In this document: positions 43,953 to 53,734 of the stretch, in pieces
Layout: every line of letters begins with the position of its first letter
How positions within the stretch are numbered: the stretch's first letter is position 1
Source: Candidatus Bathyarchaeota archaeon
GTDB lineage: Archaea; Thermoproteota; Bathyarchaeia; Bathyarchaeales; SOJC01
Reading direction: 5' to 3'
Length of the DNA: 64,000 nucleotides
Assembly: GCA_020352645.1 (NCBI GenBank)
Contig: CP070683.1
Span: forward strand, 1,373,122-1,437,121
Program-made: the position numbers and the translations under genes
Notes under the pieces: model-generated
What the model saw: only the letters and a program-made list of their open reading frames with translations
The model's database searches: none
What the model was told of the DNA's origin: nothing

Positions 43953-45085
43953 AGAAACCATCCGTACAAGAGCCTGTATAATCCATGTTCTAAGACAGTC
44001 CAAGCAGTTGCTCTACCGAAGATTCTAAAGTAGTTTTTTCCCATAGCTTCAATCATGTCGCCTATATCATACCGTGGAAACAGACAAGATGAAACAATCA
44101 CTCTTCCCCACTCACCTCTTTTGAGCTCGTGGAGCATTTTTGTTCCATCTCTGGTCTCAACCTCAAATAGGTATTTGTCGAAGTTAGGTGTGATGTAGGG
44201 AAGATCGTCCAGCTGCTGGCCGAATACCCCCTCAGTGGCAGTATACATTTCGACAACTGGGATTTCACCGTAGTATGATTTTAGCTTGGGAGCGTATTTG
44301 AACTGGATTTTCCTTACACTTGTGCAAAACAGCGCTTTGAAGTTCCACAGTTCTTTAGGTCTTTTCCCATGTTTTCTCTTGACGTATTTAGCAAAGGATA
44401 GGATGACTGGAGTAACACCCATAGCAGCTGTCACATTCTCACCTAAAGCCTTGCTGTAGACTAGTTCGAACCTTCTTTCCCAGTCCGCTCGGGTTATGCC
44501 TGGACCCATTTTGTCAATTTCCTCTTGTCTTGGCAAGAGGCTTACTTGATTCAACATGGGATTCAGTCTGGCGTAAGTGCCTGAACTATATCCAAAGGAC
44601 ACTTCTTTACCCTCTACTTCAAGAGTAGATACCACAGAAGGGAAGTTTAGATTCAGAATCTTCCCTGTTATTAAGGCAATATCCTTTTTTCTCAAAACAT
44701 AGTTAGCTAGGGCTCGCGCTCCACAAGAGAATATTTGCTCAAGGTGGGTTTTTGTAGCAGGCAATATCTTAGACGTACCGGTTGAGCCTCTTGTCATAAC
44801 CCAGTGAATTGGAGGCTCGGGAAGCATAGATCGATAGTTGCCCTCTCTCACCTCTTTCAGATAAGGCTGCAATTGGACATAGGTAAGTTTGGGGAAGCAA
44901 GCTTGAAAATCCTTAATGCTTACAATATTCTCCGAGGAGTTTTTCAAGCCGTAATCAGTTCTTCTATAGTACTCGAGAAGGTCTAACAGCGTTTTTTCCT
45001 GCGCCTTCATTGGGTCTTGGAGGGCATCATACCATGGTCTGACAATCTGTTGCAACAAGTTGCTTGGATCCATGGCGGGGAGCAT
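43949..45085 (-). CDS. GH3-like acyl-adenylate-forming enzyme, C-terminally short
   Basis: 378 residues. ATP motif WVMTRGSTGTSK at 95-106, MYTATEG near the centre and PRYDIGD near residue 350 are the three GH3/ANL adenylation motifs. GH3 family members are usually about 550 residues and continue past the GD motif into a mobile C-terminal domain. Here the frame ends at GRATAWTVLEHGLYRLLYGWFL. Either a natural short form or a truncated gene. Substrate unknown; an acyl-amide ligase is plausible. Confidence 0.72.
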   Translation of the reverse strand: MLPAMDPSNLLQQIVRPWYDALQDPMKAQEKTLLDLLEYYRRTDYGLKNSSENIVSIKDFQACFPKLTYVQLQPYLKEVREGNYRSMLPEPPIHWVMTRGSTGTSKILPATKTHLEQIFSCGARALANYVLRKKDIALITGKILNLNFPSVVSTLEVEGKEVSFGYSSGTYARLNPMLNQVSLLPRQEEIDKMGPGITRADWERRFELVYSKALGENVTAAMGVTPVILSFAKYVKRKHGKRPKELWNFKALFCTSVRKIQFKYAPKLKSYYGEIPVVEMYTATEGVFGQQLDDLPYITPNFDKYLFEVETRDGTKMLHELKRGEWGRVIVSSCLFPRYDIGDMIEAMGKNYFRIFGRATAWTVLEHGLYRLLYGWFL

Positions 45086-45088
45086 TTC

Positions 45089-45328
45089 TTAGAACTTATT
45101 GGTTTTTCGCTTAAAAGCTTGATTTTTAAGCTGATAAGAGTGCTCAGCAATGTTGTTGACATGTCTCCACGCTGATTTGCTCACGTGGTCTTTCCTCGCC
45201 TCTCTAAAAGCATGAGAAGGAGCGGGCTCTTCTATGGCCCTTTTTTTGGAGATTAGGCTCGTAGGGGGCTTTGCATAGAAGTATTTCAACTTTATCTTGT
45301 ATTCCGTGAATGTACCGTCAGTCAACAT
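45089..45328 (-). CDS. Doubtful small basic ORF upstream of the GH3-like gene
   Basis: 79-residue frame, Lys- and Arg-rich (KYFYAKPPTSL, AFREARKDHVSKSAW). Its stop is 3 nt before the GH3-like start, consistent with an operon, but I recognise no family and see no good ribosome-binding site. Codon and composition evidence is inconclusive. It might be the remnant of a larger gene. Confidence 0.25.
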   Translation of the reverse strand: MLTDGTFTEYKIKLKYFYAKPPTSLISKKRAIEEPAPSHAFREARKDHVSKSAWRHVNNIAEHSYQLKNQAFKRKTNKF

Positions 45329-45484
45329 GGCTATGAATGTGCGAAGAGTTAACAGAGCCGTTGATCGAAATCTCCAGTTCTTTCCATTTTCTGGTAAGAT
45401 GCAGACTAGGCATTTGCTTCGTCATAATTCAGTGCGTATATGAAGCGCTATCACAAGAGAGCTCCTAGGGCTTCAATCACTTTT

Positions 45485-46489
45485 CTACTCCTGTACGCTA
45501 AGGAAGCGAGGGAACACCTCCCTAGAGATCATGCTGATCGATTCGCGTATGTCCGGTCCAATTGGAGAACCTACAACTACCTGAGTAATGCCTGCTTTGA
45601 CCAATTGCTCAATCTTGCTCAAAACTGTCTTCGAAGTGCCGGTTATCGAGAAAGAATCAATCATATCAACTGTCACATGGGAGAAAGCGTCTTTCCACTT
45701 TCCTTGAACAATTGCACGGCGTATTTCGTCAGCAGTTTCAGTGGTTACTCCATGTCTTTGGAGAACTTGTTCAGGGCATCCGGCTACAATGTATGCCACT
45801 ACTGGAGCTACAGCTTTTTCAGCTTCCTTTTGCTCTCTGGCTATTGAGAACGATGTGTACGCGGCAATCTCCAAGTCACTGATCTTTTTGCCTGCTCTGG
45901 AAGCCCCGTTCGTTACGAATTCCATAGCTCTTTTCACGTCATGTGGGTGTGAAGCATTAATCAGAACACCATCACCAACCTCCGCTGCTAAAGCCAGCAT
46001 TTTCGGGCCTTGGGCTCCGACGAATATCGGGATCCTACTTGTCGTTCTGAAGTTCAATCTAGCGCCTGAAACTGTGAATATTCTGCCCTGCAGATCCAAG
46101 CTCTCTCCGGAGGCGATTTCGCGGATAATCTTCACAGATTCTCTAATAGTCGCCAACGGTTTGGACGGTTTCAGGTTCACCATTTCCAACGTGGTCTTAT
46201 CGCCAACACCGATTCCACACACAACTCGCCCCGGAGCAATCTCGTTTAGCGTCGCTACTGCTTGAGCTGCCACAATGGGATGAGCCATGAAGGGATTTGT
46301 GACACCTGGGCCAAATCTTATTCTGTCGGTATAGGCGGAAACCATCGTCAATGACACGTACACATTTCGGTTGTTGAAATGATCGGTGATCCACAATGTG
46401 TTGAAGCCAGTTTTCTCTGCTTGAATAGCATAGAAAGTGGTTTTCCAATAGAGATCGCGAGGCACAAACTCGATACCGAACTTAACCAT
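45485..46489 (-). CDS. mer: 5,10-methylene-tetrahydromethanopterin reductase (Mer), LLM flavin-independent F420 type
   Basis: 334 residues of the bacterial luciferase-like TIM barrel superfamily. KFGIEFVPRDL, TDRIRFGPGVTNPFMAHP, GVGDKTTLEMVNL and GAQGPKMLALAAEVGDGVLINASHP match Mer, which uses F420H2 to reduce methylene-H4MPT to methyl-H4MPT. This places the H4MPT branch of C1 metabolism in the organism. Other F420-dependent LLM enzymes look alike, but the match is closest to Mer. ATG start. Confidence 0.82.
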   Translation of the reverse strand: MVKFGIEFVPRDLYWKTTFYAIQAEKTGFNTLWITDHFNNRNVYVSLTMVSAYTDRIRFGPGVTNPFMAHPIVAAQAVATLNEIAPGRVVCGIGVGDKTTLEMVNLKPSKPLATIRESVKIIREIASGESLDLQGRIFTVSGARLNFRTTSRIPIFVGAQGPKMLALAAEVGDGVLINASHPHDVKRAMEFVTNGASRAGKKISDLEIAAYTSFSIAREQKEAEKAVAPVVAYIVAGCPEQVLQRHGVTTETADEIRRAIVQGKWKDAFSHVTVDMIDSFSITGTSKTVLSKIEQLVKAGITQVVVGSPIGPDIRESISMISREVFPRFLSVQE

Positions 46490-46558
46490 CTAGAGACACC
46501 TCTTTCGTGGCCCTCTTGCGAGATATGAACGGTTTAACTTTAGGGTTTCCGGGTAACT

Positions 46559-46837
46559 TTAGCTTTTCTGTAACATAGCTGCAAGTTTCTCAAAGCCTAG
46601 TTCTCGCAAGACGGCGGTTGTCTTTTCCGGATCTATTAAGAGCGAGGCTTTGAGAAGTCGCTGCAAGCCAACCTCTGAAGCTAGCTGTTCTTTTTGCCAG
46701 TAGTAGAGAATGGTCTTAGCCAAGCTGCTGGGCATTTTTTTCGAATTTCGAGATTTGAGGACTATATCGATGAGTTTTTCTGAAGTAGCCTCCCGTTGGG
46801 AGGATGGAATCTTTCTGACTACTTTCTCTAAGGGCAT
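46559..46837 (-). CDS. Hypothetical helical protein
   Basis: 92 residues, predicted mostly helical, with KLIDIVLKSRNSKKMPSSLAKTILYYWQKEQLASEVGLQRLLKASLLIDPEKTTAVLRELG. No known domain recognised. The TATA-like GTATATATC about 46872-46881 is suitably placed on the minus strand. ATG 46837. Likely a real small archaeal gene; function unknown. Confidence 0.6.
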   Translation of the reverse strand: MPLEKVVRKIPSSQREATSEKLIDIVLKSRNSKKMPSSLAKTILYYWQKEQLASEVGLQRLLKASLLIDPEKTTAVLRELGFEKLAAMLQKS

Positions 46838-47094
46838 ATGGCATTCCCTCTAACGAAATACACGAGAAGGTATATATCAATAGTCGTCGAGAATCAACTT
46901 CAATCGGTGCGCACGGCTAAACTTCTCAGGAATGGGATAATGTTTCTTTTCAGAAGGCTGACAATTGGAGTAATAACATGCTTTTCATACGAAATACTGT
47001 GGTGATATGCGGGCGTGCCAAGTTGATTAAGCGAATATTTAATTACTCCGTTGGTGAATCAAAATAGACATTGCATCCAGGCGAGAGACGCAGC

Positions 47095-48183
47095 ATGTCT
47101 GAGAGGTTCATAACCACTAAGGGAGTTTCAACACTATCCTTGATAGTTCTGCTGCTGGTCTCCGGGGTGATAGGTGCAATTCTATCCTACCTATGGACGG
47201 TTGGCTACTATGTCGACTTGGGGCTTAATGTTCCTGAAGACATTTCAGTAGCGATTACAAATGTTTCATTTCCGCTTTTAAACAGCACATATTTCGAGGT
47301 AACGGTTCTCAATCCAACTTACTCAAAAGAGGACGCGAACATCACTAGTGTTGTTCTGATAGTTGCCAACACTGTTGAATTGAATGTTAACACAACGCCT
47401 GCTACTCCTTATCCACTAAGGAAAGGCGAAGCTGTTACTTTCCGATGCAACGAGAGATGGGGTGAGCATACCGGAGGGGTGCTGATCGTGGGCATATTCG
47501 TTGAAGATGGCTCAGGCGCTGCGAGATCATACATCACAGAATACATTGATTTGGACATTACTGAAATATCCTTAGACACAGAGAAATCAATCAACGAGTT
47601 CAATGTAACTGTCCACAACAGATCCAAGCATCCTCTTGATGTATCCAAGCTTCTTCTTGGCCTCGAAGAGATACCGGAAGCAGCAATCTTCGTGGACACA
47701 GAAAACGTCACACTTCCCTATACAATACTCGAAAACGAAACCATTGTACTGACTTGTTTCTTTCCACTCTGGGATTCCAAGACTAACGTTGGAGTCTTGG
47801 GAAAAACGACAGCGATAACTCTCGATACATTGCAAGGATATCAAGCTTCCTCGTATCGAGCGTTCCCTAAGCCAGTAAGCCTGGCAATATCGAATGTCAC
47901 TTTTCCACTGCTGAACACGACGCAGTTCGTATTAACAAACGAACTCCAGTCACCTCACTATGTTAATCTTACAGATGTGATAGTAAACGTTGAAGAAGAA
48001 TACTTCACGATTGCCAACACAAATGCCACAGATCATGTTCTCCAGCCAGGGGAAAGCACTACAATCGTGTGTGAAGACGCTCGCTTGAACTGGGAGACTT
48101 GGAAAGGCAAAGAGGTCACAATCTCAGTATACACCACACAAGGCTTCGTTGCCGACAAAGAAGAGGCAATTCCAGACGGGTAG
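47095..48183 (+). CDS. Membrane-anchored surface protein with duplicated beta domains
   Basis: About 362 residues. One N-terminal membrane anchor (STLSLIVLLLVSGVIGAILSYLW), then an extracellular region rich in Thr, Asn and NxS/T sites. Two segments are clearly related: VSVAITNVSFPLLNSTYFEV (near residue 50) and VSLAISNVTFPLLNTTQFVL (near 265). The intervening TEISLDTEKSINEFNVTVHN fits a third, weaker copy. ATG 47095 chosen because the anchor starts there. Probably a pseudo-repeat of Ig-like beta domains. Function unknown. Confidence 0.62.
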   Translation: MSERFITTKGVSTLSLIVLLLVSGVIGAILSYLWTVGYYVDLGLNVPEDISVAITNVSFPLLNSTYFEVTVLNPTYSKEDANITSVVLIVANTVELNVNTTPATPYPLRKGEAVTFRCNERWGEHTGGVLIVGIFVEDGSGAARSYITEYIDLDITEISLDTEKSINEFNVTVHNRSKHPLDVSKLLLGLEEIPEAAIFVDTENVTLPYTILENETIVLTCFFPLWDSKTNVGVLGKTTAITLDTLQGYQASSYRAFPKPVSLAISNVTFPLLNTTQFVLTNELQSPHYVNLTDVIVNVEEEYFTIANTNATDHVLQPGESTTIVCEDARLNWETWKGKEVTISVYTTQGFVADKEEAIPDG

Positions 48184-48287
48184 CGTAGCCTTTCCATAGT
48201 AGGCTTATCATCAACAATCTTTCAGTGAGATTTAAAAGTGGGTTCTAGTGAAGTGAGTATTCCAAATCTGCATCGAGATGGGGCGTC

Positions 48288-49574
48288 TTGACAGAATATG
48301 ATGCTGTTATTGTGGGAGCAGGTATTATCGGGTTGGCGACTGCTTACCACGTGAAGAAGCAACAACCGAATGATCGTGTTGTGATAGTAGAAAGAATGGC
48401 CACGGCAGGACAAGGGAACACCGCAAAGAGCGCTGCGATGTTCCGGTGCTTTTTCGCGTCAAACACGAACCTCACGTTGGTGGACACTACAGTTGAGTTC
48501 TTCAAGCACATTCAGAATGAGCTAGGCAGAGATCTAAAGTTGAGGTGGGCGGGATATCTTTGGCTTTTCTCAAAAGAACACTATAAAATGGTGGAGCCTA
48601 TCCTGAGGGCAATGTCGAGAAATGGCCTCTCCCACACAGTATATGAAGGAGAGGAGCTAGTGGAGCGCTTGAATCTTGTCTCCAGAGTGTCAGATGACCA
48701 AGAAGCGCAGATAATCGGGCTTTCGGACGTGGAGAAAGGAGTGTTCGTTCCAAAAGCTGGTTCGATAGATATAGACTTGCTGGTACAATTCTATGAGCGC
48801 GAATTCAAGAATATGGGAGGTATTATCCAGTACAATACAAGAGTCGAGAAAATCTTGGTGGAGCCGAAAAGACCCCTAAACATGCCGGATGAACCTTTCT
48901 TCTGGCAACAATCGCGAGCTGCAGGTGTAACGACTAATAGAAGCATCATAAGAGCCAAGAAGACGATAGTTGCTGCTGGCGTCTGGGCTAATTCCTTACT
49001 TCATCAAGTCGGATTATATGCACCTATGGAACCAATCAAACGACAGCTGTTTTCCGTGAAAGCAGAAACCGAAGAGCTGAGAAAGCTCTTGCATGTTGGT
49101 GGGTTGAACCCTGAGCACTGCATGCCCTTTACGATTTTGCCTGAACCCACAGTCTATATCAAACCAGCGTTGGAAGAAGAGGCTTTTTGGCTAAGCTATG
49201 GAGACAGTTTTCCGAGGGAGTTTAAACTGGAAGATGACCCTCAACCTGAAGAAAACTTCTACCGTTATGGAATCTACCAGGTTGTAACAAAGTATTTTCC
49301 CCAATTCTCGGGAGCCAAGCCCTATGGAGCTTGGGCAGGTCAATACGCACTCAACACTATCGATGGGCAACCAGTTATATTGGAGGAGAATGGTTTGCTG
49401 ACTGTTGGGAGCTGTAGTGGAAGCGGGAATATGAAAGCTGATGCCATAGGCAGAATAGCAGCTGCATTATATTCAGATGAAGATTATGCAGATCTCTTTG
49501 GGGGAAAAAGATTCAAGGTGAGTGATCTCGGCATGTTAAAACGAAAGGTAGAGCGTGAGAAACTGATCATTTAG
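48288..49574 (+). CDS. FAD-dependent oxidoreductase of the DAO family
   Basis: 428 residues. N-terminal dinucleotide fold DAVIVGAGIIGLATAYHV, later RAKKTIVAAGVWAN and the C-terminal GSCSGSGNMKADAIGRIAA, which bind FAD. Similar to sarcosine oxidase/glycine oxidase-like enzymes, but substrate unknown. TTG start 48288. An aminotransferase gene begins 11 nt after its stop, so a joint role in amine or amino acid breakdown is possible. Confidence 0.85.
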   Translation: MTEYDAVIVGAGIIGLATAYHVKKQQPNDRVVIVERMATAGQGNTAKSAAMFRCFFASNTNLTLVDTTVEFFKHIQNELGRDLKLRWAGYLWLFSKEHYKMVEPILRAMSRNGLSHTVYEGEELVERLNLVSRVSDDQEAQIIGLSDVEKGVFVPKAGSIDIDLLVQFYEREFKNMGGIIQYNTRVEKILVEPKRPLNMPDEPFFWQQSRAAGVTTNRSIIRAKKTIVAAGVWANSLLHQVGLYAPMEPIKRQLFSVKAETEELRKLLHVGGLNPEHCMPFTILPEPTVYIKPALEEEAFWLSYGDSFPREFKLEDDPQPEENFYRYGIYQVVTKYFPQFSGAKPYGAWAGQYALNTIDGQPVILEENGLLTVGSCSGSGNMKADAIGRIAAALYSDEDYADLFGGKRFKVSDLGMLKRKVEREKLII

Positions 49575-49584
49575 GTGAAAATAT

Positions 49585-50784
49585 TTGGTTTCCGCAACAG
49601 TCACCAGACGAGTCAGCACAATAGAGTATGCTATTAGAGACGTTGTGGATTTAGCCAAGAAACTCGAAAGCAAGGGAAGACAAGTAACGTATCTCAATAT
49701 TGGGGATCCTGTGAAGTTTGACTTTGACACGCCTGACCACATCAAGCAAGCTCTGTTTAGAGCGGTTAAGTCGGGCGAAAACTGGTATGGTCAGTCAGAG
49801 GGACTTCTTGAACTAAGAGAGGCAATATGCAGAAAGGAGAAACGCGTAAACAAGATCGACATATCGCCTGAAAACGTCATTGTAACCACAGGTGTTTCCG
49901 AAGCGATTTTCATGATTATGGCCGCTATAATCGAGAAGGGTGACGAAATCCTTGTGCCTGGTCCAACATATCCTCCCTACACTTCGTATGCGAAATTTTT
50001 CGAGGGAAAGCCAGTGTCCTATAGAACAATTGAAGAGGAAGGATGGGTACCAGACCTTGATGATATCGAATCAAAGATCTCTGACAAGACAAAGGGTATC
50101 TTAGTTATCAATCCAAACAATCCTTGTGGTGCACTGTACGACAAAAACGTGATAGCGAGAATTGTTTCATTGGCGTCTGAAAATGAGCTCATCCTTTTGT
50201 CTGATGAAATCTACGACAGGATAGTCTATGAAGAAGAGTTTGTAAGTACAGCTCATGTAGCAAAAGATCTCCCCGTAATCGGGCTGAATGGCTTCTCAAA
50301 AACATACTTAGCTACAGGCTGGAGACTTGGATATTTCTACTTCCATGACCCTGAAGGGAAGCTAGAGCCGTTGAAGGACAGCGTCAAAAGAGAGTCTCGA
50401 ATCCGGTTATGCACAAATACTCCCATCCAGAGAGCAGGAGTAGCCGCATTGGATGGATCGCAGAGCCACATAAAGAAGATGGTCGACGAATTGCGTAAGA
50501 GAAGGAACTATGTGTGTAAACGATTGAAGGAAATCGCGGGAATCAGCTGCACTACACCGAAAGGCGCATTCTACGTTTTTCCAAAGATACATGATGTTGG
50601 AAGGAGATGGAAAACAGATCTCGAATTTGCCTCGAACCTCTTGGAAGAGACAGGTGTTCTTGTCGTTCATGGGTCTGGGTTCTGCAAGAAATATGGGGCA
50701 GGTCATGTGAGAATTGTCTTTCTGCCTCCAATCGAGGTTTTAGAAAGCGCGTTTGATATGCTTGAAAGGTTTATGAGGTCTTGA
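49585..50784 (+). CDS. Class I/II PLP aminotransferase
   Basis: 399 residues, fold type I. YLNIGDPVKFDF, the substrate loop YPPYTSYAKFF, NPNNPCGALYD, LLSDEIYDRIVYEE and the PLP lysine in GFSKTYLATGWRLGY near residue 240. Resembles archaeal alanine or aspartate aminotransferases; exact amino donor unknown. TTG start, 11 nt after the FAD enzyme. Confidence 0.92.
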   Translation: MVSATVTRRVSTIEYAIRDVVDLAKKLESKGRQVTYLNIGDPVKFDFDTPDHIKQALFRAVKSGENWYGQSEGLLELREAICRKEKRVNKIDISPENVIVTTGVSEAIFMIMAAIIEKGDEILVPGPTYPPYTSYAKFFEGKPVSYRTIEEEGWVPDLDDIESKISDKTKGILVINPNNPCGALYDKNVIARIVSLASENELILLSDEIYDRIVYEEEFVSTAHVAKDLPVIGLNGFSKTYLATGWRLGYFYFHDPEGKLEPLKDSVKRESRIRLCTNTPIQRAGVAALDGSQSHIKKMVDELRKRRNYVCKRLKEIAGISCTTPKGAFYVFPKIHDVGRRWKTDLEFASNLLEETGVLVVHGSGFCKKYGAGHVRIVFLPPIEVLESAFDMLERFMRS

Positions 50785-50803
50785 AAAGTTTGTCAATGAA
50801 TAC

Positions 50804-51697
50804 TCAGGTGATGGGTGTTCCCTCTTTTGGATCCAATACTAACCTATGATACTCCTTCATTAGTTTCAGGGTGATCGGGCCAGGTCTTCCATCTCCGATT
50901 TCGCGTTTGTTTATTTCCTTAACTGGTACAACCTCAGCCGCTGTCCCCGTAAAGAAGATTTCATCTGCAAGAAACAAGTCTGCCGGTGTGATTTCCTTCT
51001 TTGCAACCTCAAAGCCGAGTTTTTTGGCGATGCGAATAACGACGTTTCGTGTGATTCCTCGAAGGGCGCCTGTAGACGTGGGAGGTGTTATCACAACCCC
51101 ATCAACTACTGCGAATAGGTTTTCGGCGACACCCTCGCAAATGAAGCCTTCTTTGTTTAGGCATATAGCTTCATCGACGTCTGCATTGTTTGCTTCGATC
51201 TTTGCAAGTATGCTGTTTAGATAGTTCAGCGATTTGACTTCATGAGTCGTTGCATCTACGGGGTCGCGCTTGACCCAAGAGATTATGGCAGTCAGTCCCT
51301 CCTTTTTTGCACTTCCATCATGGAGCTTGATTCGGTCTGTAATTATTATTATTGTGGGTTTTGAGCACTTTCTCGGATCAAGGCCTAAGTCACCTGGTCC
51401 TCTGGAAACAACTAAGCGAATATACGCGTCTCTGAGTCTGTTCTTCTTCAACGTTTCTATGATTGCTCCAATCATCTCGTCCTTTGTCATCGAAATATTC
51501 AACATTATTGCTTTTGCAGACTTGTATAGTCTATTGATGTGCTCTTTTAACTTGAATACGCTTCCATTATACGCTCTTATGCCTTCAAACACACCGTCTC
51601 CGTAGAGGAAGCCATGATCATAGACAGAGATTTTTGCTTCAGACTTTGGGTAGTACTTGCCATTTACATAAACAAGAAGCTCATTGCCCTTCATCAC
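50804..51697 (-). CDS. ilvE: Branched-chain amino acid aminotransferase
   Basis: 297 residues, class IV fold. Signatures YDHGFLYGDGVFEGIRAYNG, the catalytic Lys in HEVKSLNYLNSIL near residue 150, ICEGVAENLFAV and FFTGTAAEVVPVKEI. Final step of Leu, Ile and Val synthesis. ATG ATG start; the first is at 51697. 76 nt downstream of thrS on the same strand. Confidence 0.95.
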   Translation of the reverse strand: MMKGNELLVYVNGKYYPKSEAKISVYDHGFLYGDGVFEGIRAYNGSVFKLKEHINRLYKSAKAIMLNISMTKDEMIGAIIETLKKNRLRDAYIRLVVSRGPGDLGLDPRKCSKPTIIIITDRIKLHDGSAKKEGLTAIISWVKRDPVDATTHEVKSLNYLNSILAKIEANNADVDEAICLNKEGFICEGVAENLFAVVDGVVITPPTSTGALRGITRNVVIRIAKKLGFEVAKKEITPADLFLADEIFFTGTAAEVVPVKEINKREIGDGRPGPITLKLMKEYHRLVLDPKEGTPIT

Positions 51698-51773
51698 TTT
51701 GGCATCTCCACCGTTGAATTCTTAGAATACTCATGGTTGCTTGATATACTTTTTGTACATTCACATATTTGAG

Positions 51774-53633
51774 TCAGCTGTAGAATTGTGGACGTTGTGA
51801 TAGTTTCCTCGGAAGAGCCAGAGGCTTGAAAGGCTTGGCGATTGTGCTTTCCAGAATTGTATTCACCAGATCTTGAGGTTTCATCTTGACGATTTCGCCC
51901 CGCAGCCTGTCTCGAACAGGCAAAACTTCCGAATCAATCTCTCGTTGACCCACAACAACTATGAAGTTCACCCACTCGGTCTCGGCTTCTCTAATCTTTC
52001 TTTGCATTGTGAGCGGTCGATCGTCAAAATCCACGCGTATTTTTTGTTTTTCGAATTTTCCAGTCAGTTTCTCGACAGCTTCTGTGAATCTTTCCGAGAC
52101 TGGTATTAGTCGTAGCTGTGTGGGCGATAGCCACAATGGAAGGATAGGAACTCCTCCTCCCTTCTGAGTTTGGTATGCTTTCTCCAGCATTGCATAGACG
52201 CATCTCTCAACTCCACCGCTGGGAGAGCAATGTAGAATCAGCGGGTGTTGCTTTTCTCCCTTTTCGTCAACAAATGTGATGTCGTATCTTTGTGCATTTT
52301 CTACGTCAATCTGATCGGTTGAGAGGGCGGATGCTTTGTCTTGGTTGTCGATGAAGTTAAACTCCCACTTCAATATCCAGTAGAATGCCTTTTGCTTAAG
52401 CACTTCAACTAATACGGGTTTCCCAAGGAGCTGTGCCAGTGAGATTATGAAGTCTCTATTGCTCTTGTAGAAGTCCTCTGCAAATCTAATAGCTAATTCA
52501 TAATCTCGCTTTCCCAGCTCGAGACCCTTTAGCACCTTCATACAAAGTTTGAAGCGGGCCACGAATTCCTTCTTTGCCTGCTCCAGATTCGAGCAGAGTG
52601 CATGGCAGTCTGGCATCGTAAATGCTCGTTGCCTACGGAGCCCTGTTATCTCACCGCTTTTTTCTCTTCTGAAGCTATATCTTGTGAGCTCGTAGATTCG
52701 CAGTGGTAGTTGTCGGTAAGAGAATTGAGCGTCATGTATCATGAGGAACTGCCCAAAGCAGGCAGCAAATCTGAGAAACAGATCTTTGTCTTCTGACTTT
52801 ATCACGTACTGTCTCGCTGGAAAGCGGTCTAGGTAGTCACTAAGGCTAGGATGATTGAAATCATACATGACAGGCGTTTCTACTTCCATCGCTCCATACT
52901 CAATCATGGTATCGGTGACAAACTGCTCAATCAGGGACTTCACAAGTCTCCCTTTGGGATACCATCTCAAGTTTCCAGGGTCGCTTCCTGGTTCATAGTC
53001 GACCAATTCCAGTTTCCTCATCAATCCTATATGTGGTGGCATTCTTTGACTTGCTCTCGCCTTTGAGATTTCATAGTCTGCAAGTTTCTGTAAGTTTCGA
53101 TGTTCCTTAAAGCCGAAATTCTCAGTTAATGTCAGCTTTCCATCTGGGTCGAGGATGAACCATGAGGATTCGAGTTTCTCTTCTGCTTTGAGAGCCTCTG
53201 ATACCTTCTCTTTTTGGTCTTTCTCTGGCGCGAAGACCCTTGATTGTTCTGCCAACGGGTGCCCTTTCACGGAGATCGTGAATTGCTTGTTCCATCCGAA
53301 AGGCGCTCGGAAGGTTTCCAGATTTTTTTCGTTTGCGTATTTCTCTAAGGCTTTGATGATCCTGAGGGCAACTGCCGGTTTTGCCAAGTTGTTACTCAGG
53401 TGGGCATAGGGGTAGATCAGAATCCGGTTTGTTTTGAGTTTGTTGAGAAAGCTCTTCACTTCTTCCATAGCACGGTTTGCTGTGTAATCACTGTCATTTT
53501 CTTCTATGGCTGTGAAAAGGACGACAATTTCATCTAGCCGCATTCTTTCCTTTTTTGCCTTTTCAGCTGTCTTAATCTCCTTTCGCACAGGTTGATACTC
53601 TATGAAATTTGAGTGTAGCTGAAGTATACGCAA
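51774..53633 (-). CDS. thrS: Threonyl-tRNA synthetase, archaeal type
   Basis: About 619 residues. The N-terminal domain (RILQLHSNFIEYQPVRKEIK) is the archaea-specific editing domain, unlike the bacterial TGS/N2. The class II core shows GMEVETPVMYDF-type motif 1, CFGQFLMIHDAQFSYRQLPLRIYELTRYSFRREKSG (motif 2) and SPSGGVERCVYAML (motif 3). A C-terminal anticodon domain follows. The start is placed at TTG 53633 by homology; TTG 53642 is also in frame. Confidence 0.94.
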   Translation of the reverse strand: MRILQLHSNFIEYQPVRKEIKTAEKAKKERMRLDEIVVLFTAIEENDSDYTANRAMEEVKSFLNKLKTNRILIYPYAHLSNNLAKPAVALRIIKALEKYANEKNLETFRAPFGWNKQFTISVKGHPLAEQSRVFAPEKDQKEKVSEALKAEEKLESSWFILDPDGKLTLTENFGFKEHRNLQKLADYEISKARASQRMPPHIGLMRKLELVDYEPGSDPGNLRWYPKGRLVKSLIEQFVTDTMIEYGAMEVETPVMYDFNHPSLSDYLDRFPARQYVIKSEDKDLFLRFAACFGQFLMIHDAQFSYRQLPLRIYELTRYSFRREKSGEITGLRRQRAFTMPDCHALCSNLEQAKKEFVARFKLCMKVLKGLELGKRDYELAIRFAEDFYKSNRDFIISLAQLLGKPVLVEVLKQKAFYWILKWEFNFIDNQDKASALSTDQIDVENAQRYDITFVDEKGEKQHPLILHCSPSGGVERCVYAMLEKAYQTQKGGGVPILPLWLSPTQLRLIPVSERFTEAVEKLTGKFEKQKIRVDFDDRPLTMQRKIREAETEWVNFIVVVGQREIDSEVLPVRDRLRGEIVKMKPQDLVNTILESTIAKPFKPLALPRKLSQRPQFYS

Positions 53634-53734
53634 ATTGTCCAACTCGTTCCGGATTAGTAATTAGGAATGCTTCACTTTCTATAAATGCTTGTGGAAGACC
53701 AGGATCTCTTGATGCTTCTTTAGGATTTGTTAGG

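Noticed and set aside
45440..45847. 135-residue plus-strand frame
   Set aside because: Opposite to the mer gene over most of its length; protein has no recognisable domain.
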